From positions 1 to 64,000 of the forward strand of contig CAMVSV010000002.1 of NCBI GenBank assembly GCA_947170265.1: DNA of 64,000 bases, in the 5' to 3' direction. The notes beneath the pieces are model-generated. The model saw nothing but the letters and a program-made list of their open reading frames with translations, had not been told where the DNA came from and ran no database searches. This document shows, piece by piece, positions 8,513 to 18,620 of this stretch. The stretch is from an uncultured Prevotella sp. (lineage in GTDB: Bacteria; Bacteroidota; Bacteroidia; Bacteroidales; Bacteroidaceae). How positions within the stretch are numbered: position 1 is the first letter of the stretch; each line of letters begins with the position of its first letter. A program made the position numbers and the translations under genes.

Positions 8513-9655
8513 ATGGACTACGCTTTTTTGCAACAATACTGGTGGTTTCTGGTGTCATTGCTGGGAGCCCTGTTGGTGTTCCTTATGTTCGTGCAGGGAG
8601 CCAACTCAATGATATTCAGTCTGGGATGGAATGCCGAGTCGCGCCGGTTGCTGATAAACTCCACAGGCAGGAAATGGGAATTTACCTTCACCACACTCGT
8701 GACCTTCGGCGGAGCATTCTTCGCCTCCTTCCCATTGTTCTACAGCACCAGCTTCGGCGGTGCCTACTGGCTGTGGATGGCTATACTCTTCTCATTCGTG
8801 GTGCAGGCGGTGAGCTATGAGTTTCAAAACAAACTCGGCAACATCCTCGGCACAAAAACCTTCCAGTGGATGCTGGTAATAAACGGTGTGGTGGGACCAG
8901 TGCTCCTTGGCGGTGCTGTCGCCACCTTCTTCACCGGCAGCAATTTCATTGTCGACAAGGCAAACATGACCGATACCCTTCAGCCGGTTATCAGCCGTTG
9001 GGCAAACGCCTCGCATGGTCTCGATGCCCTCCTCGATATATGGAATGTAATCTTCGGACTGGCAGTGTTCTTTCTCTCGCGCGTACTTGGCGGACTATAT
9101 ATAATAAATAATGTGGAAGACAGCAACATCCGCTCGCGTGCCAAGAGGCAGCTACATGGAAACACGGCATGCTTCCTGGCTTTCTTCCTTTCGTTCATTG
9201 CCTATGTCCTCCAGAAAGAGGGCTATGCCTACGACCCCTCCACGGGCATCGTTGCCATGGAGCCATACAAATACCTTCACAACATGCTTGAGATGTGGTG
9301 GCTTCTCCTGCTGTTCGTAGCAGGCACAGCCTTGCTTCTCTATGGCATCATACGCACGACAAGGAGCAACAGCTTCCACCGCGGCATCTGGTATGCCGGT
9401 ATCGGTGTGGTGCTGGTGGTGCTCTCGCTGCTGCTCTGTGCCGGATGGAACCACACAGCCTACTATCCCTCCAACATCGACATTCAGTACAGCCTCACCA
9501 TAGAGAACTCCTGCTCAAGCCAGTTCACCCTCACCACCATGGCGGTGGTATCGCTGCTCATTCCGTTTGTTCTCGCATACATCATCTATGCATGGCGTGC
9601 CATAGACCGCAACGGACTGAAACAACACGACATTGAACACGACGAGGCATATTAA
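8513..9655 (+). CDS. cydB: Cytochrome bd quinol oxidase subunit II
   Basis: A 380-aa integral membrane protein with eight or nine hydrophobic helices, the partner of CydA in the inner membrane. The ATG at 8513 (MDYAFLQQYWWFL) matches the usual start; an in-frame TTG at 8489 would add only eight residues of non-conserved sequence. It ends the rightward operon and is followed by a strong hairpin. The pair lets the cell respire under low oxygen, consistent with a nanaerobic Bacteroidales lifestyle (known for the group). Confidence 0.95.
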   Translation: MDYAFLQQYWWFLVSLLGALLVFLMFVQGANSMIFSLGWNAESRRLLINSTGRKWEFTFTTLVTFGGAFFASFPLFYSTSFGGAYWLWMAILFSFVVQAVSYEFQNKLGNILGTKTFQWMLVINGVVGPVLLGGAVATFFTGSNFIVDKANMTDTLQPVISRWANASHGLDALLDIWNVIFGLAVFFLSRVLGGLYIINNVEDSNIRSRAKRQLHGNTACFLAFFLSFIAYVLQKEGYAYDPSTGIVAMEPYKYLHNMLEMWWLLLLFVAGTALLLYGIIRTTRSNSFHRGIWYAGIGVVLVVLSLLLCAGWNHTAYYPSNIDIQYSLTIENSCSSQFTLTTMAVVSLLIPFVLAYIIYAWRAIDRNGLKQHDIEHDEAY

Positions 9656-9690
9656 AACGCCATCGTCACCACATGTCAAAGAAAAATAAG

Positions 9691-9728
9691 AAAAGGAGCC
9701 AACCACGGTTTTGTGGCTGGCTCCTTTT
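9691..9728. terminator. Bidirectional terminator between cydB and alaS
   Basis: AAAAGGAGCCAACCAC pairs with GTGGCTGGCTCCTTTT (one A-C mismatch), flanked by A and T runs on both sides. It serves both converging genes. Confidence 0.85.
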
Positions 9729-9771
9729 CTTTATTGCCCTATTGTTGTTTTCTTTATTCAATCCTCTATTG

Positions 9772-12435
9772 TTACATTTTTGCAAGTTCCAAGACCTTCT
9801 CCACAGCCTCGTTCAAGCCTTCAAGGTTCTTTCCTCCGGCACTGGCGAAGTGGGGCTGTCCGCCACCGCCGCCCTGGATGAGCTTAGCAGCTTCACGCAC
9901 AATCTGTCCTGCATGCAGGGAGTGTTCCTTCACCATATCATCGGAGAACATCACGCTGAGCATAGGTTTGCCGTCGCCGGTAGAACCCACCACGCACACC
10001 AGCTGCTGCGGTATAGCCTCACGAACCTTGAACACCAAGTCCTTGGCTAAGGCAGCCTCGAGCGGCAACACTGCTTTCACAATGTTGATGCCGTTTCTCA
10101 CCTCCACACGCTCAACGAGCTGCTGCTTCATGCGCTCCACTGCCTGTGCCCTGAACTGCTCAATGTCCTTCTTCATGGCATCGTGCTCCTCAATGTATTT
10201 CTCCACCACGCCTTTCAGGTCCTTGGCGTTGTTGAACATGTTCTTCAGAGCCTTCACCGTGTCTTCAAGACCATACAGAGCCTCTTCGCAGCCCTTTCCT
10301 GTGAATGCCTCTATACGGCGTATGCCGGCAGCCACGCTTGCCTCCGATACAATCTTGAACATACCTATGCGGCCAGTGCTCTTGGCATGTATACCGCCAC
10401 AGAGCTCACACGACGGACCAAAGCGCACCACGCGCACCGTATCACCGTATTTCTCGCCGAAGAGAGCTATGGCACCCATCTCCTTGGCTTCCTCCATGGG
10501 GGTGTTGCGATGCTCGTCAAGCGGCAGGTCTTCGCGCACCATGCTGTTCACCAGTCGTTCCACCTGACGTATCTCTTCGTCGGTAACCTTCTGGAAGTGA
10601 GAGAAGTCAAAACGCAGCAAGTCGGGGCTCACAAACGAGCCTTTCTGCTCCACATGGTCGCCGAGCACTTGCTTGAGAGCATAGTCAAGCAGGTGAGTGG
10701 CGGTGTGGTTGGCAGCACTGGCATTGCGCTTGTCGGTATCCACACATGCCATGAAGTCTGCCTCAATGTTGTTCGGGAGCTTCTTCACTATGTGGATGCT
10801 CTGGTTGTTTTCACGTTTGGTGTCGATAATCTCCACCGTCTCATCCTCACTGACGAGCACACCTTGGTCGCCTACCTGTCCACCCATCTCTCCATAGAAA
10901 GGAGTATTGTCGAGCACAAGCTCATAATAGGTGTTTTTCTTCTGCGTCACCTTGCGGTAGCGTGTTATGTGACATTCGTATTCGGTATAGTCATAGCCCA
11001 CGAACTGCTGTTCGCCACCGTTGCCTGCCACCTCTATCCAGTCGCCGTTCTCCACCGTTGCAGCGTTGCGGGCGCGCTCTTTCTGCTTCTGCATCTCTGC
11101 GTTGAACTGTGCCTCGTCCACGGTGTAGCCGTTTTCGCGGCAGATGAGCTCGGTGAGGTCGAGCGGGAAGCCATAGGTATCAAACAGACGGAAGGCTGCT
11201 GCGCCATCGAGCACAGTCTGGTTGTGAGCCTTGAGCTCGTCCATGGCACCGTTGAGCAGGTTTATGCCTCTCTCAAGGGTTCTGAGGAACGAGTCTTCCT
11301 CTTCTTTCATCACCCTGCCTATGAGTTGCTGCTGAGCCTTGAGCTCCGGGAAGGCATCGCCCATCTCCTGCACGAGCACCGGCAGCAGCTTATACAGGAA
11401 TGCTTCTTTCTGTGAGAGGAATGTGTAGGCATAGCGCACTGCGCGACGCAGTATTCGGCGTATCACATAGCCTGCCTTGGCGTTGCTGGGCAGCTGTCCG
11501 TCGGCAATGGAGAATGCCACCGCCCTGAGGTGGTCGGCACACACGCGCATCGCCACGTTCACCGCCTCAGCCTGCTCTGACACGTTGCCCTTGGCTTCGT
11601 CCTCTGTGGTGTAGTGCAAGCCTGTGAGTCTTTCTTCCTCCTTTATGATAGGTTGGAAAATGTCGGTATCATAGTTGGAGTGCTTGCCCTGCATCATGCG
11701 CACGAGTCGCTCAAAGCCCATGCCGGTGTCTATGACGTTCATTGCCAGCTTCTCAAGCGAGCCGTCGGCTTTACGGTTGTACTGCATGAACACAAGGTTC
11801 CATATCTCTATCACCTGTGGGTCGTCTTTGTTTACGAGCTCCCTGCCCGGCAGCCCCTTTGCTTTCTGCTCAGGAGTGCGTGAGTCCACATGTATCTCCG
11901 AACAGGGTCCGCAGGGACCGGTGTCGCCCATCTCCCAGAAGTTGTCGTGCTTGTTTCCGTTGATGATATGATCCTCTGGCACATGCTTTGCCCAGTAGCC
12001 GGCAGCCTCGTCGTCACGCTCGAGTCCTTCGCTCTTGTCACCTTCGAACACCGTCACATACAGGTCCTCGGGGTTGAGTTTCAGCACATCTACGAGATAC
12101 TCCCATGCCATGTCTATGGCACCTTCCTTGAAATAGTCGCCAAACGACCAGTTGCCAAGCATCTCAAACATCGTGTGGTGGTAGGTATCGTGTCCCACCT
12201 CCTCCAGGTCGTTGTGCTTACCGCTCACGCGCAGGCATTTCTGCGTGTCAGCCCTGCGTCTGGGCTCGGGTTGCTTAGTGCCGAGGATGATGTCTTTCCA
12301 CTGGTTCATGCCGGCATTTGTAAACATCAGTGTGGGGTCGTCTTTTATCACCATTGGTGCCGACGGCACTATGGTGTGTCCTTTCTGTTCAAAGAACTTC
12401 TTGTAGGAATCGCGTATTTCCTTAGCTGTCATCAT
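9772..12435 (-). CDS. alaS: Alanine--tRNA ligase
   Basis: An 887-aa class II synthetase that charges tRNA-Ala. It has an N-terminal aminoacylation domain (motif near [15 protein letters not shown]), a tRNA-recognition region, an editing domain with [11 protein letters not shown] (zinc-binding HxxxH) and a CGGIHA motif, and a C-terminal oligomerisation domain with the glycine-rich [16 protein letters not shown]. The length is typical. Two adjacent Met codons open the ORF, so the start may be 12435 or 12432. It stands alone, leftward, divergent from a merR gene. CAAAGGTA at 12505-12512 reads as a -7 box (TACCTTTG) on its strand. Confidence 0.97.
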   Translation of the reverse strand: MMTAKEIRDSYKKFFEQKGHTIVPSAPMVIKDDPTLMFTNAGMNQWKDIILGTKQPEPRRRADTQKCLRVSGKHNDLEEVGHDTYHHTMFEMLGNWSFGDYFKEGAIDMAWEYLVDVLKLNPEDLYVTVFEGDKSEGLERDDEAAGYWAKHVPEDHIINGNKHDNFWEMGDTGPCGPCSEIHVDSRTPEQKAKGLPGRELVNKDDPQVIEIWNLVFMQYNRKADGSLEKLAMNVIDTGMGFERLVRMMQGKHSNYDTDIFQPIIKEEERLTGLHYTTEDEAKGNVSEQAEAVNVAMRVCADHLRAVAFSIADGQLPSNAKAGYVIRRILRRAVRYAYTFLSQKEAFLYKLLPVLVQEMGDAFPELKAQQQLIGRVMKEEEDSFLRTLERGINLLNGAMDELKAHNQTVLDGAAAFRLFDTYGFPLDLTELICRENGYTVDEAQFNAEMQKQKERARNAATVENGDWIEVAGNGGEQQFVGYDYTEYECHITRYRKVTQKKNTYYELVLDNTPFYGEMGGQVGDQGVLVSEDETVEIIDTKRENNQSIHIVKKLPNNIEADFMACVDTDKRNASAANHTATHLLDYALKQVLGDHVEQKGSFVSPDLLRFDFSHFQKVTDEEIRQVERLVNSMVREDLPLDEHRNTPMEEAKEMGAIALFGEKYGDTVRVVRFGPSCELCGGIHAKSTGRIGMFKIVSEASVAAGIRRIEAFTGKGCEEALYGLEDTVKALKNMFNNAKDLKGVVEKYIEEHDAMKKDIEQFRAQAVERMKQQLVERVEVRNGINIVKAVLPLEAALAKDLVFKVREAIPQQLVCVVGSTGDGKPMLSVMFSDDMVKEHSLHAGQIVREAAKLIQGGGGGQPHFASAGGKNLEGLNEAVEKVLELAKM

Positions 12436-12533
12436 ATCATTAGTTTGTTTACGGTTGTGTATATGCGTGATAATGTAGCCCTCACCTTAATATATAGGGC
12501 GGTGCAAAGGTACGGAAAATATTCATAAAAATC

Positions 12534-12564
12534 TTTGTCGGCTCGGTATTATTTCGTAATTTTG
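12534..12564 (+). promoter_or_regulatory. Promoter of the merR-family gene
   Basis: TTTG (12534-12537), 19 bp spacer, TAATTTTG (12557-12564): a textbook Bacteroidetes sigma-A promoter, 52 bp before the start codon. Confidence 0.75.
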
Positions 12565-12616
12565 CGGTGATATAATCATCACGACAACAGCAACAAACGA
12601 AATAACATCAATAACT

Positions 12617-12964
12617 ATGGCAGAAAATACCGGACAGTCGCGAAAGTTGTACTACTCTATAAAGGAAGTGGCACAGATGTTGGGTGTCAACGAGAGTCTG
12701 TTGCGCTATTGGGAGACAGAGTTTCCTCACCTCAAGCCAAAGACCGGAGCCAACAAGGTGCGCCAGTATACCACTGCCGACATTGAGCAGATAAAGGTGA
12801 TATACAATCTGGTGAAGGTTCGCGGCTTCCGTCTGTCAGCAGCCAGGAAGATGATACATGCCAACCGTCAGGGTGCGGAGCGCAGTGCCGAGATCATTGC
12901 CACGCTCGAGGGTGTGCGTGATGAGCTTCGTGCCATAAAGAAAGAGCTCGGCGGGCTGGAGTAA
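12617..12964 (+). CDS. MerR-family transcriptional regulator
   Basis: A 115-aa DNA-binding protein. Residues 9-80 form a winged HTH of the MerR_1 type (YYSIKEVAQMLGV, LLRYWETEFP, RQYTTADIEQI), followed by a short dimerisation helix. It has no effector domain and no cysteine metal site, as in the small MerR proteins common in Bacteroidetes. It has its own promoter and converges with rel (gap of 44 bp). Its target cannot be inferred. It could respond to a partner protein rather than a small molecule. Confidence 0.9.
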   Translation: MAENTGQSRKLYYSIKEVAQMLGVNESLLRYWETEFPHLKPKTGANKVRQYTTADIEQIKVIYNLVKVRGFRLSAARKMIHANRQGAERSAEIIATLEGVRDELRAIKKELGGLE

Positions 12965-13008
12965 GCCCACCTCTTTCCTCCTTGAAATACTTTTTCCTGC
13001 TTATATCA

Positions 13009-15312
13009 TTAGATGATCTGCGACACTTCTTGCAGGTCTTCTATTTTTTTCATCTTCTCGAGAATGAGACTCACCTCGTCGCGGTCGTGCACCCTTATGT
13101 CCAACGTTCCGTCGAAGATGCCGTTGTCTGTCGAGATGGTTATGCGCCGGATGTTTATTCCGAGCTCCTCCGAGAGCACCTGGCTCACGTCAAGCAGCAA
13201 TCCCTTCCTGTCTATACCTCTTATCCTTACCTTTGCGTCGAAGAACAGCTGATGATGCATGTCCCATTTGGCATCGAGTATTCTGTTGCCGAAGCTTGCC
13301 TTGAGCTTCGATGCCACAGGGCAGTTGCGCTTGTGTATCTCAATGTGGTTCTTGTTGTCGATATATCCGAGGGCATCGTCGCCGGGTATGGGGTGGCAAC
13401 AGCTTGGGAACACATATTGCTTTATGTTGTTCTCGGTGATATACACCGGTTTCTTCTTGTTGAATTCCTTTTTCACCACGAAATAGTTGTCTTCCTCTTG
13501 TATCTCCATGGTGGTTTTCTTGTCACTGCTGAGGAAAGGCACGAATTTTCTCCATCTTGACGACGACTGGTGCTTGTCTTTTCCAAGCAGCACGTCAAGG
13601 TCTTTCTCCCCAAGCAATATCGTCTTCATGCCCAGCGCATAGAAGAAACGCTCCTGTTTCTTTATGTCATGCAGCTCGCAGAGCTTGTCCATCACTGATG
13701 TTGTCAGCTCAAGCGAGTTCTCCTTGAGCCATTTGTTCAGTATCTCCTCTCCCTGCTTCCTTATCTCCTTGCTGTCACGACGCAGTATGGCTTGTATCTT
13801 TCCCTTTGCCTTTGCCGTGGTTACGAAGTTTATCCATTCCTCCTGCACATGCTGCGACTTCGAGGTGAGTATCTCCACCTGGTCGCCGCTCTGCAGTCTG
13901 TGGCTCAATGGCACGAGCTTATGGTTTACCTTTGCGCCTATGCAGTGGCTTCCGAGGAAGGTGTGTATCTGGAATGCAAAGTCCAGTGCCGTGCATCCTG
14001 CCGGCATGGTCTTGATGTCGCCTTTCGGCGTGAACACGAATATCTCCGATGCAAAGAGGTTGAGCTTTATGGAGTCGAGAAAGTCCATGGCATCGGGCTG
14101 CGGGTCGTCAAGTATCTCCTTTATCGTCTTGAGCCATTCGTTGAGTTCGTTGTCGTCTTCGGATATCTCACCCTCGCCCTCGTCTTTGTATTTCCAGTGG
14201 GCAGCAAAGCCCTGTTCGGCAATCTCGTCCATGCGCTTGGAGCGTATCTGCACCTCCACCCATCGTCCTTGCTTCGACATCAGGGTCACATGCAGTGCCT
14301 GGTATCCGTTGGCTTTGGGGTTGTCTGTCCAGTCGCGTGTACGGTCGGGATGTAGTCTGTATAGTTTCTTTACTGCTATGTAAATCTTGAAGCAGTCGTC
14401 AATCTCTGTCTCGGGCGACAATGGTGTGTATATGATTCTCACGGCGAGAATGTCGTATATCTCGTCGAAGGTCACATGTTTGTTTTGTATCTTGTTGTAG
14501 ATGGAATACGGGCTCTTGACTCTGGCTTTTATCTCGTATTTCATTCCGAGCTTGTCAAGCTGCTCGCGTATGGGTGCCGTAAACTGTTCAAACAGCTTGT
14601 CACGGTCGGCTTGCGTGGAGGCGAGTTTCTGTTGCAGGGCGTTGTAGGCGTCGGGATGTTCATATTTGAAGCTGAGGTCCTCAAGCTCTGTCTTTATCTT
14701 GTTCAGCCCCAGTCTGTGAGCCAGCGGAGCATAGATATACAGTGTCTCCCCTGCTATCTTGTATTGTTTGTTGGCGGGTTGCGACTGCAGGGTGCGCATG
14801 TTGTGCAGTCTGTCGCATATCTTTATGAGTATCACCCTTATGTCGTCGCTCATGGTGAGCAGGAGCTTCTTGAAGTTCTCGGCCTGTGCCGATGCCCTGT
14901 CGCCGAATATTCCTCCGCTGATTTTTGTCAGTCCGTCAACGATCTGTGCTATTTTCTGTCCGAAGATGTTGCTTATGTCTTCGATGGTGTAGTCGGTGTC
15001 TTCCACTACATCGTGGAGCAGTGATGCACATATACTCGTTGAGCCGAGTCCTATCTCCTCGCAGGCTATCTGTGCCACGGCTATGGGGTGCATGATATAT
15101 GGTTCTCCCGACAGTCGTCTCACACCCTTGTGGGCTTGCCTTGCAAAGTTGAACGCTTTTGTTATGATGTCAATCTTCTTGCGGTGGCGCGATGCTATGT
15201 ATGTGTCCACGAGATGCTGGAAAGCCTCGTCTACTTTCTTTTCCCAATATGCCTCCTGCTCTGTCATTGTCATGGCTACGTTGGTCTTGCTGTCGTTGTT
15301 GTCGTTTGCCAT
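13009..15312 (-). CDS. rel: RelA/SpoT-family (p)ppGpp synthetase/hydrolase
   Basis: A 767-aa bifunctional stringent-response enzyme. Domains in order: HD hydrolase (about residues 45-200, with the HD pair at 100-101 in LLHDVVEDTD), synthetase (about 250-370, with the NPKANGYQALHVTL motif), TGS (about 410-470), helical and zinc-finger-like region, and a C-terminal ACT domain (about 690-760). Both catalytic halves look complete. Met codons at residues 14, 16 and later could be the true start, because the first 15 residues are not conserved. It ends a leftward run from parA, separated from mltD by 92 bp. Confidence 0.93.
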   Translation of the reverse strand: MANDNNDSKTNVAMTMTEQEAYWEKKVDEAFQHLVDTYIASRHRKKIDIITKAFNFARQAHKGVRRLSGEPYIMHPIAVAQIACEEIGLGSTSICASLLHDVVEDTDYTIEDISNIFGQKIAQIVDGLTKISGGIFGDRASAQAENFKKLLLTMSDDIRVILIKICDRLHNMRTLQSQPANKQYKIAGETLYIYAPLAHRLGLNKIKTELEDLSFKYEHPDAYNALQQKLASTQADRDKLFEQFTAPIREQLDKLGMKYEIKARVKSPYSIYNKIQNKHVTFDEIYDILAVRIIYTPLSPETEIDDCFKIYIAVKKLYRLHPDRTRDWTDNPKANGYQALHVTLMSKQGRWVEVQIRSKRMDEIAEQGFAAHWKYKDEGEGEISEDDNELNEWLKTIKEILDDPQPDAMDFLDSIKLNLFASEIFVFTPKGDIKTMPAGCTALDFAFQIHTFLGSHCIGAKVNHKLVPLSHRLQSGDQVEILTSKSQHVQEEWINFVTTAKAKGKIQAILRRDSKEIRKQGEEILNKWLKENSLELTTSVMDKLCELHDIKKQERFFYALGMKTILLGEKDLDVLLGKDKHQSSSRWRKFVPFLSSDKKTTMEIQEEDNYFVVKKEFNKKKPVYITENNIKQYVFPSCCHPIPGDDALGYIDNKNHIEIHKRNCPVASKLKASFGNRILDAKWDMHHQLFFDAKVRIRGIDRKGLLLDVSQVLSEELGINIRRITISTDNGIFDGTLDIRVHDRDEVSLILEKMKKIEDLQEVSQII

Positions 15313-15404
15313 AGTTGTCCTCCGCTGTTTGTTTTATGGGGTGATGATTAAGGTTTACCGGCTTTTTATGGAAGTGAATGTCTTTTCTTCTTTTTCTGTC
15401 AGTG

Positions 15405-16877
15405 TCATTTCACTTTTATCTTCTTTCCTGCCCTGATATTGCTTCCGGAAATCTTGTTTATCTTCTTGAGCTTCTCCACGGTGGTGCCGTGTTTCTTTGC
15501 TATCTCGGTGAGGGTCTGACCTTTCTCTATCGTCACGCTGCTGGCTGTCTCAGCCTTTTTCCTTGAGCGTTTGGAATGGCTGTCGTTGTCGGCCTTATCC
15601 TTCTTTGAGCCTTTCCTCGAGTCCTTCCTTGATTCCTTCCTTGATTCCTTGCTTAACTCCTTGCTTGATTTTGCGTCAGCCTTGGTTACCTTGCCATTAT
15701 GCCTTGAATGCCAGTTCTCGCTTTTTGCCTTGTGCTGGCGCTCATGGTGGCTGGTGCTGACTGCTGGGGCATCCTTGCTGTCGTCGATATCCACTACCGA
15801 GCGCTTTGCCACCATCCTGCTGGTGGGATAGTGATAGATGGAGTCTTCGTTGTCAATGAACTTGCCTATGTATTCCGAGGGCAGGCGCAGTGAACCGTCG
15901 CCGCTGGTGCCGTTTACTATGCTTCTGCGGTATTGCGGGTTGAGTTCCTGCAATTGGTCAATGTCTATGCCTATCACTCCGGCTATCTGCTCGAAGTGCA
16001 CGTCTTGCTTCACGTTTATGGTGTCGGAGCGCGACGGCAGGTTAGTTTCCATGGGACAGATGTTGTGTTCACAGTAGAAGTTCATCACATAGTTGGCGGC
16101 GATGAACGAGGGCACATAGCCTCTTGTCTCCTTTGGCAGGTATGGGTAGAGCTTCCAGTAGTCAGTCTCTCCTCCTGCCCGGTGTATGGCTTTGTTGATG
16201 CGTTCCGGTCCACAGTTGTAGGCTGCTATGACGAGGTTCCAGTCGCCGAAGATGCGATAGAGGTCGCTCAGGTAGTGGGCGGCGGCATAGGATGCCTTCA
16301 CGGGGTCGCGTCGCTCGTCAACGAGTGAGTTCACCGTCAGTCCGTAGCGTTTTCCTGTTTCGAGCACGAACTGCCACAGTCCCGATGCTCCGTGCCTTGA
16401 CACGGCATTGGGGTTGAGTCCCGACTCAATCATCGGCAGGTATTTGAGTTCGAGGGGCAGCCCGTAGGTCTCGAGTGCCTGTTCGAAGATGGGCATGTAG
16501 AAGTTTGAGATGCCGAGCAGGAGGCTCACCTGCCTGCGTCCTTGCTGCGTGTATCGGTCGATGAACGAGCGCACCACTTCGTTGTAGGGCATCTCTATTA
16601 TCGTGGGCATGCTCTTCAGACGGCTCACTATCGTCTCCTTGTCGGCATAGATGTCAATGTCGGTGGAGTTGCATTTGCTGTCTTCGCTGATGTTGTTCTT
16701 GGCATGATAGGTGCTGAGCATCTCGTCAACGTTGAGGGAGAACGACTCCGGCACTGCTATTTCCTCTTTGCTACCGTTGTCGAGTGTCACTATTTCATAT
16801 TCCTCTGTCTGTGCCTTCACGTCGGTAAGGCTTGTAGCAATGAGTGTTGCGGCTAATATGATGTGTATTTTCTTCAT
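15405..16877 (-). CDS. mltD: Membrane-bound lytic murein transglycosylase D-like, with LysM
   Basis: A 490-aa secreted protein with a signal peptide (about residues 1-22), an SLT/goose-lysozyme-like catalytic domain (about 130-260; catalytic Glu in MIESGLNPNAVSRHGASGLW, then YNCGPERI) and one C-terminal LysM domain (about residues 445-490) that binds peptidoglycan. It cleaves the glycan backbone during wall turnover. A strongly basic linker (about 390-440) consists of repeated S-K/R-E/D tracts such as SKESRKESRKDSRKGS. It follows the DUF5683 gene in the par operon. Confidence 0.9.
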   Translation of the reverse strand: MKKIHIILAATLIATSLTDVKAQTEEYEIVTLDNGSKEEIAVPESFSLNVDEMLSTYHAKNNISEDSKCNSTDIDIYADKETIVSRLKSMPTIIEMPYNEVVRSFIDRYTQQGRRQVSLLLGISNFYMPIFEQALETYGLPLELKYLPMIESGLNPNAVSRHGASGLWQFVLETGKRYGLTVNSLVDERRDPVKASYAAAHYLSDLYRIFGDWNLVIAAYNCGPERINKAIHRAGGETDYWKLYPYLPKETRGYVPSFIAANYVMNFYCEHNICPMETNLPSRSDTINVKQDVHFEQIAGVIGIDIDQLQELNPQYRRSIVNGTSGDGSLRLPSEYIGKFIDNEDSIYHYPTSRMVAKRSVVDIDDSKDAPAVSTSHHERQHKAKSENWHSRHNGKVTKADAKSSKELSKESRKESRKDSRKGSKKDKADNDSHSKRSRKKAETASSVTIEKGQTLTEIAKKHGTTVEKLKKINKISGSNIRAGKKIKVK

Positions 16878-16905
16878 CGTGCTTGGTTGATGGTTGTTAT
16901 ATGTG

Positions 16906-17649
16906 TCAGAAGGTGAGGTTGCAGCCGAGTCCCAGTCCCGAGGGCTTCATGCTGTTTCGCTGCGACTGGTCGGAGAACACTGCGGGAGCCACCCTGAGGC
17001 TGAGGTCGTCGGAGATGTCGAACTCCGACAGCGAGGCATCGACATAGGCATCGACCACCGACAGGGCATATACTCCAATCATTATGAAGCAGCTCAGGTC
17101 ACGGTATCTGCGGAAACGGTCCTTGCGCTTTCTGAACAGCTCCTGGTATCGTTTCTTGTTTGCTTCGGTCACAGTGTTGCCGAGGTGCAGGAATGTGTTG
17201 TAGCTCTGTGTGTTGGGGTCGTTGTCGCTGATGTCCATGTATGCCTTGGCATAGTCGCGAAACATTCTGTTGTTCCAGCTTATGGCATAGGCGCAGCCGA
17301 GGAACCCACCGTAGAAGATGGGAAGCTTCCAGTATTTGCGGTTGTAGATTTGTCCGGCTCCCGGCAGTACCAGTGCGAGCCACAGTGCTCTCTTTGGGTT
17401 GGGTCGCCATGTGCTCCAGTCACGCTTGGCTTTGTGTGTGGTGGTGTCAGCCACTACTGCTATGGCAATGCTGTCTTCCTGTGGCATTATCAGTGGTGGT
17501 GCCACAAACAGCGAGTCGTCGTCATAGCTGGGGTCGGAGGTCTGTGCATGTCCCTCTCCTGTTGCGGCAATGAGCATCACTGCTGCGGCTATCGTCACTC
17601 TGAGTATGTTTGCTGCCGTTTGCTTCACTGTCTGTCGTTGGTTTGTCAT
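16906..17649 (-). CDS. DUF5683 family membrane protein
   Basis: A 247-aa protein with a signal-like hydrophobic segment (about residues 15-36) and a C-terminal DUF5683 domain starting at PNPKRALWLALVLPGAGQIYN, with two more hydrophobic stretches. The family is widespread in Bacteroidetes, usually beside parAB, and has no assigned function. Its start overlaps the stop of parB by 4 bp (ATGA), so it is translationally coupled to the segregation genes. A structural or envelope role is only a guess from the neighbouring transglycosylase. Confidence 0.85.
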   Translation of the reverse strand: MTNQRQTVKQTAANILRVTIAAAVMLIAATGEGHAQTSDPSYDDDSLFVAPPLIMPQEDSIAIAVVADTTTHKAKRDWSTWRPNPKRALWLALVLPGAGQIYNRKYWKLPIFYGGFLGCAYAISWNNRMFRDYAKAYMDISDNDPNTQSYNTFLHLGNTVTEANKKRYQELFRKRKDRFRRYRDLSCFIMIGVYALSVVDAYVDASLSEFDISDDLSLRVAPAVFSDQSQRNSMKPSGLGLGCNLTF

Positions 17650-18551
17650 TTCATCTTGTCAAACACATGCATGATGTGTTCGAGCTCTTCCTCCGAAGAG
17701 AATGGTATGGTTATCTTTCCCTTTCCCTTGTCGTTGCAGGTCATCTGTATCTTCGTGTTGAAGAACTGTGAGAGTCTCGACTTGAGCAGGTTGAACTCTT
17801 CGGGCATGCGAACTTTAGCGGCTATTGTCTTCTTTGCCACTTGTATGTCTTCACCGCCGTTGAGCATCTGACACATCTCCTCGACCTTTCTCACGGGGTA
17901 TCCGTTCTTCTGTATCTCCTTGAAGAGCTTGATCTGGAGGCTCGGACTGTTGAGCGAGAGCAGCGCGCGGGCATGTCCCATGTCTATCTCTTTCTTCTGG
18001 AGGGCCATCTGCACCTGTGCCGGGAGCTTCAGCAACCTGAGGTAGTTGGCTATGGCGGCGCGGCTCTTGCCCACTCTCTCGCTCACCTTCTCCTGTGTCA
18101 TGCCGCTCTTCTCCATGAGGTGTTCATAGGCGAGTGCTATCTCTATGGAGTTGAGGTCTTCGCGCTGAATGTTTTCCACGAGCGCCATCTCCATGACGTT
18201 CTCGTCGTTTATGGTGCGTATGTATGCCGGAATAGTCTGGAGACCGGCAAGCTGCGATGCTCTCCAGCGGCGCTCTCCGGCAATGATCTGGAACTTGCCG
18301 TCTTCCATCTGTCTGAGGGTGATGGGCTGCACTATTCCGAGCTGCTTGATGCTGTTGGCGAGTTCTTCGAGTGCTGTCTGGTCAAACTCGCGGCGCGGCT
18401 GGTCGGGGTTGGCTTCTATCTGGTCTATGGGCACCTCGTTGATGGTTGAGCTGCCCTGTGTGCTCACGTCGTCGGTTGAGATGAGGGCATCAAGTCCTCT
18501 GCCGAGCGCCGCCGGCTTGTTTGTCGTGTTGTATTTCTTGCGTGGTGGCAT
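17646..18551 (-). CDS. parB: ParB/Spo0J chromosome partitioning protein
   Basis: A 301-aa DNA-binding CTPase clamp. The N-terminal ParB/Srx domain (about residues 35-125) contains PDQPRREF and the GERRWRASQLAG CTP-binding motif. A KorB-like HTH follows (about 140-190, MTQEKVSERVGKSRAAIANYLRLL), then a C-terminal dimerisation region. It would load at parS sites near the origin and spread along DNA. It lies 69 bp downstream of parA. No perfect parS was seen in the window; degenerate TGTTTCAC motifs occur upstream of dnaA. Confidence 0.95.
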   Translation of the reverse strand: MPPRKKYNTTNKPAALGRGLDALISTDDVSTQGSSTINEVPIDQIEANPDQPRREFDQTALEELANSIKQLGIVQPITLRQMEDGKFQIIAGERRWRASQLAGLQTIPAYIRTINDENVMEMALVENIQREDLNSIEIALAYEHLMEKSGMTQEKVSERVGKSRAAIANYLRLLKLPAQVQMALQKKEIDMGHARALLSLNSPSLQIKLFKEIQKNGYPVRKVEEMCQMLNGGEDIQVAKKTIAAKVRMPEEFNLLKSRLSQFFNTKIQMTCNDKGKGKITIPFSSEEELEHIMHVFDKMK

Positions 18552-18620
18552 GATCGTTGGTTATTTCTTTTTTGTTGTTGTCGGTTTGTCCTGTATGATG
18601 TCATCAGCACCTCATGGTGC

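Noticed and set aside
10183..11415. 410-codon plus-strand ORF inside alaS
   Set aside because: It lies wholly opposite a well-conserved alaS gene, with composition typical of an antisense shadow.
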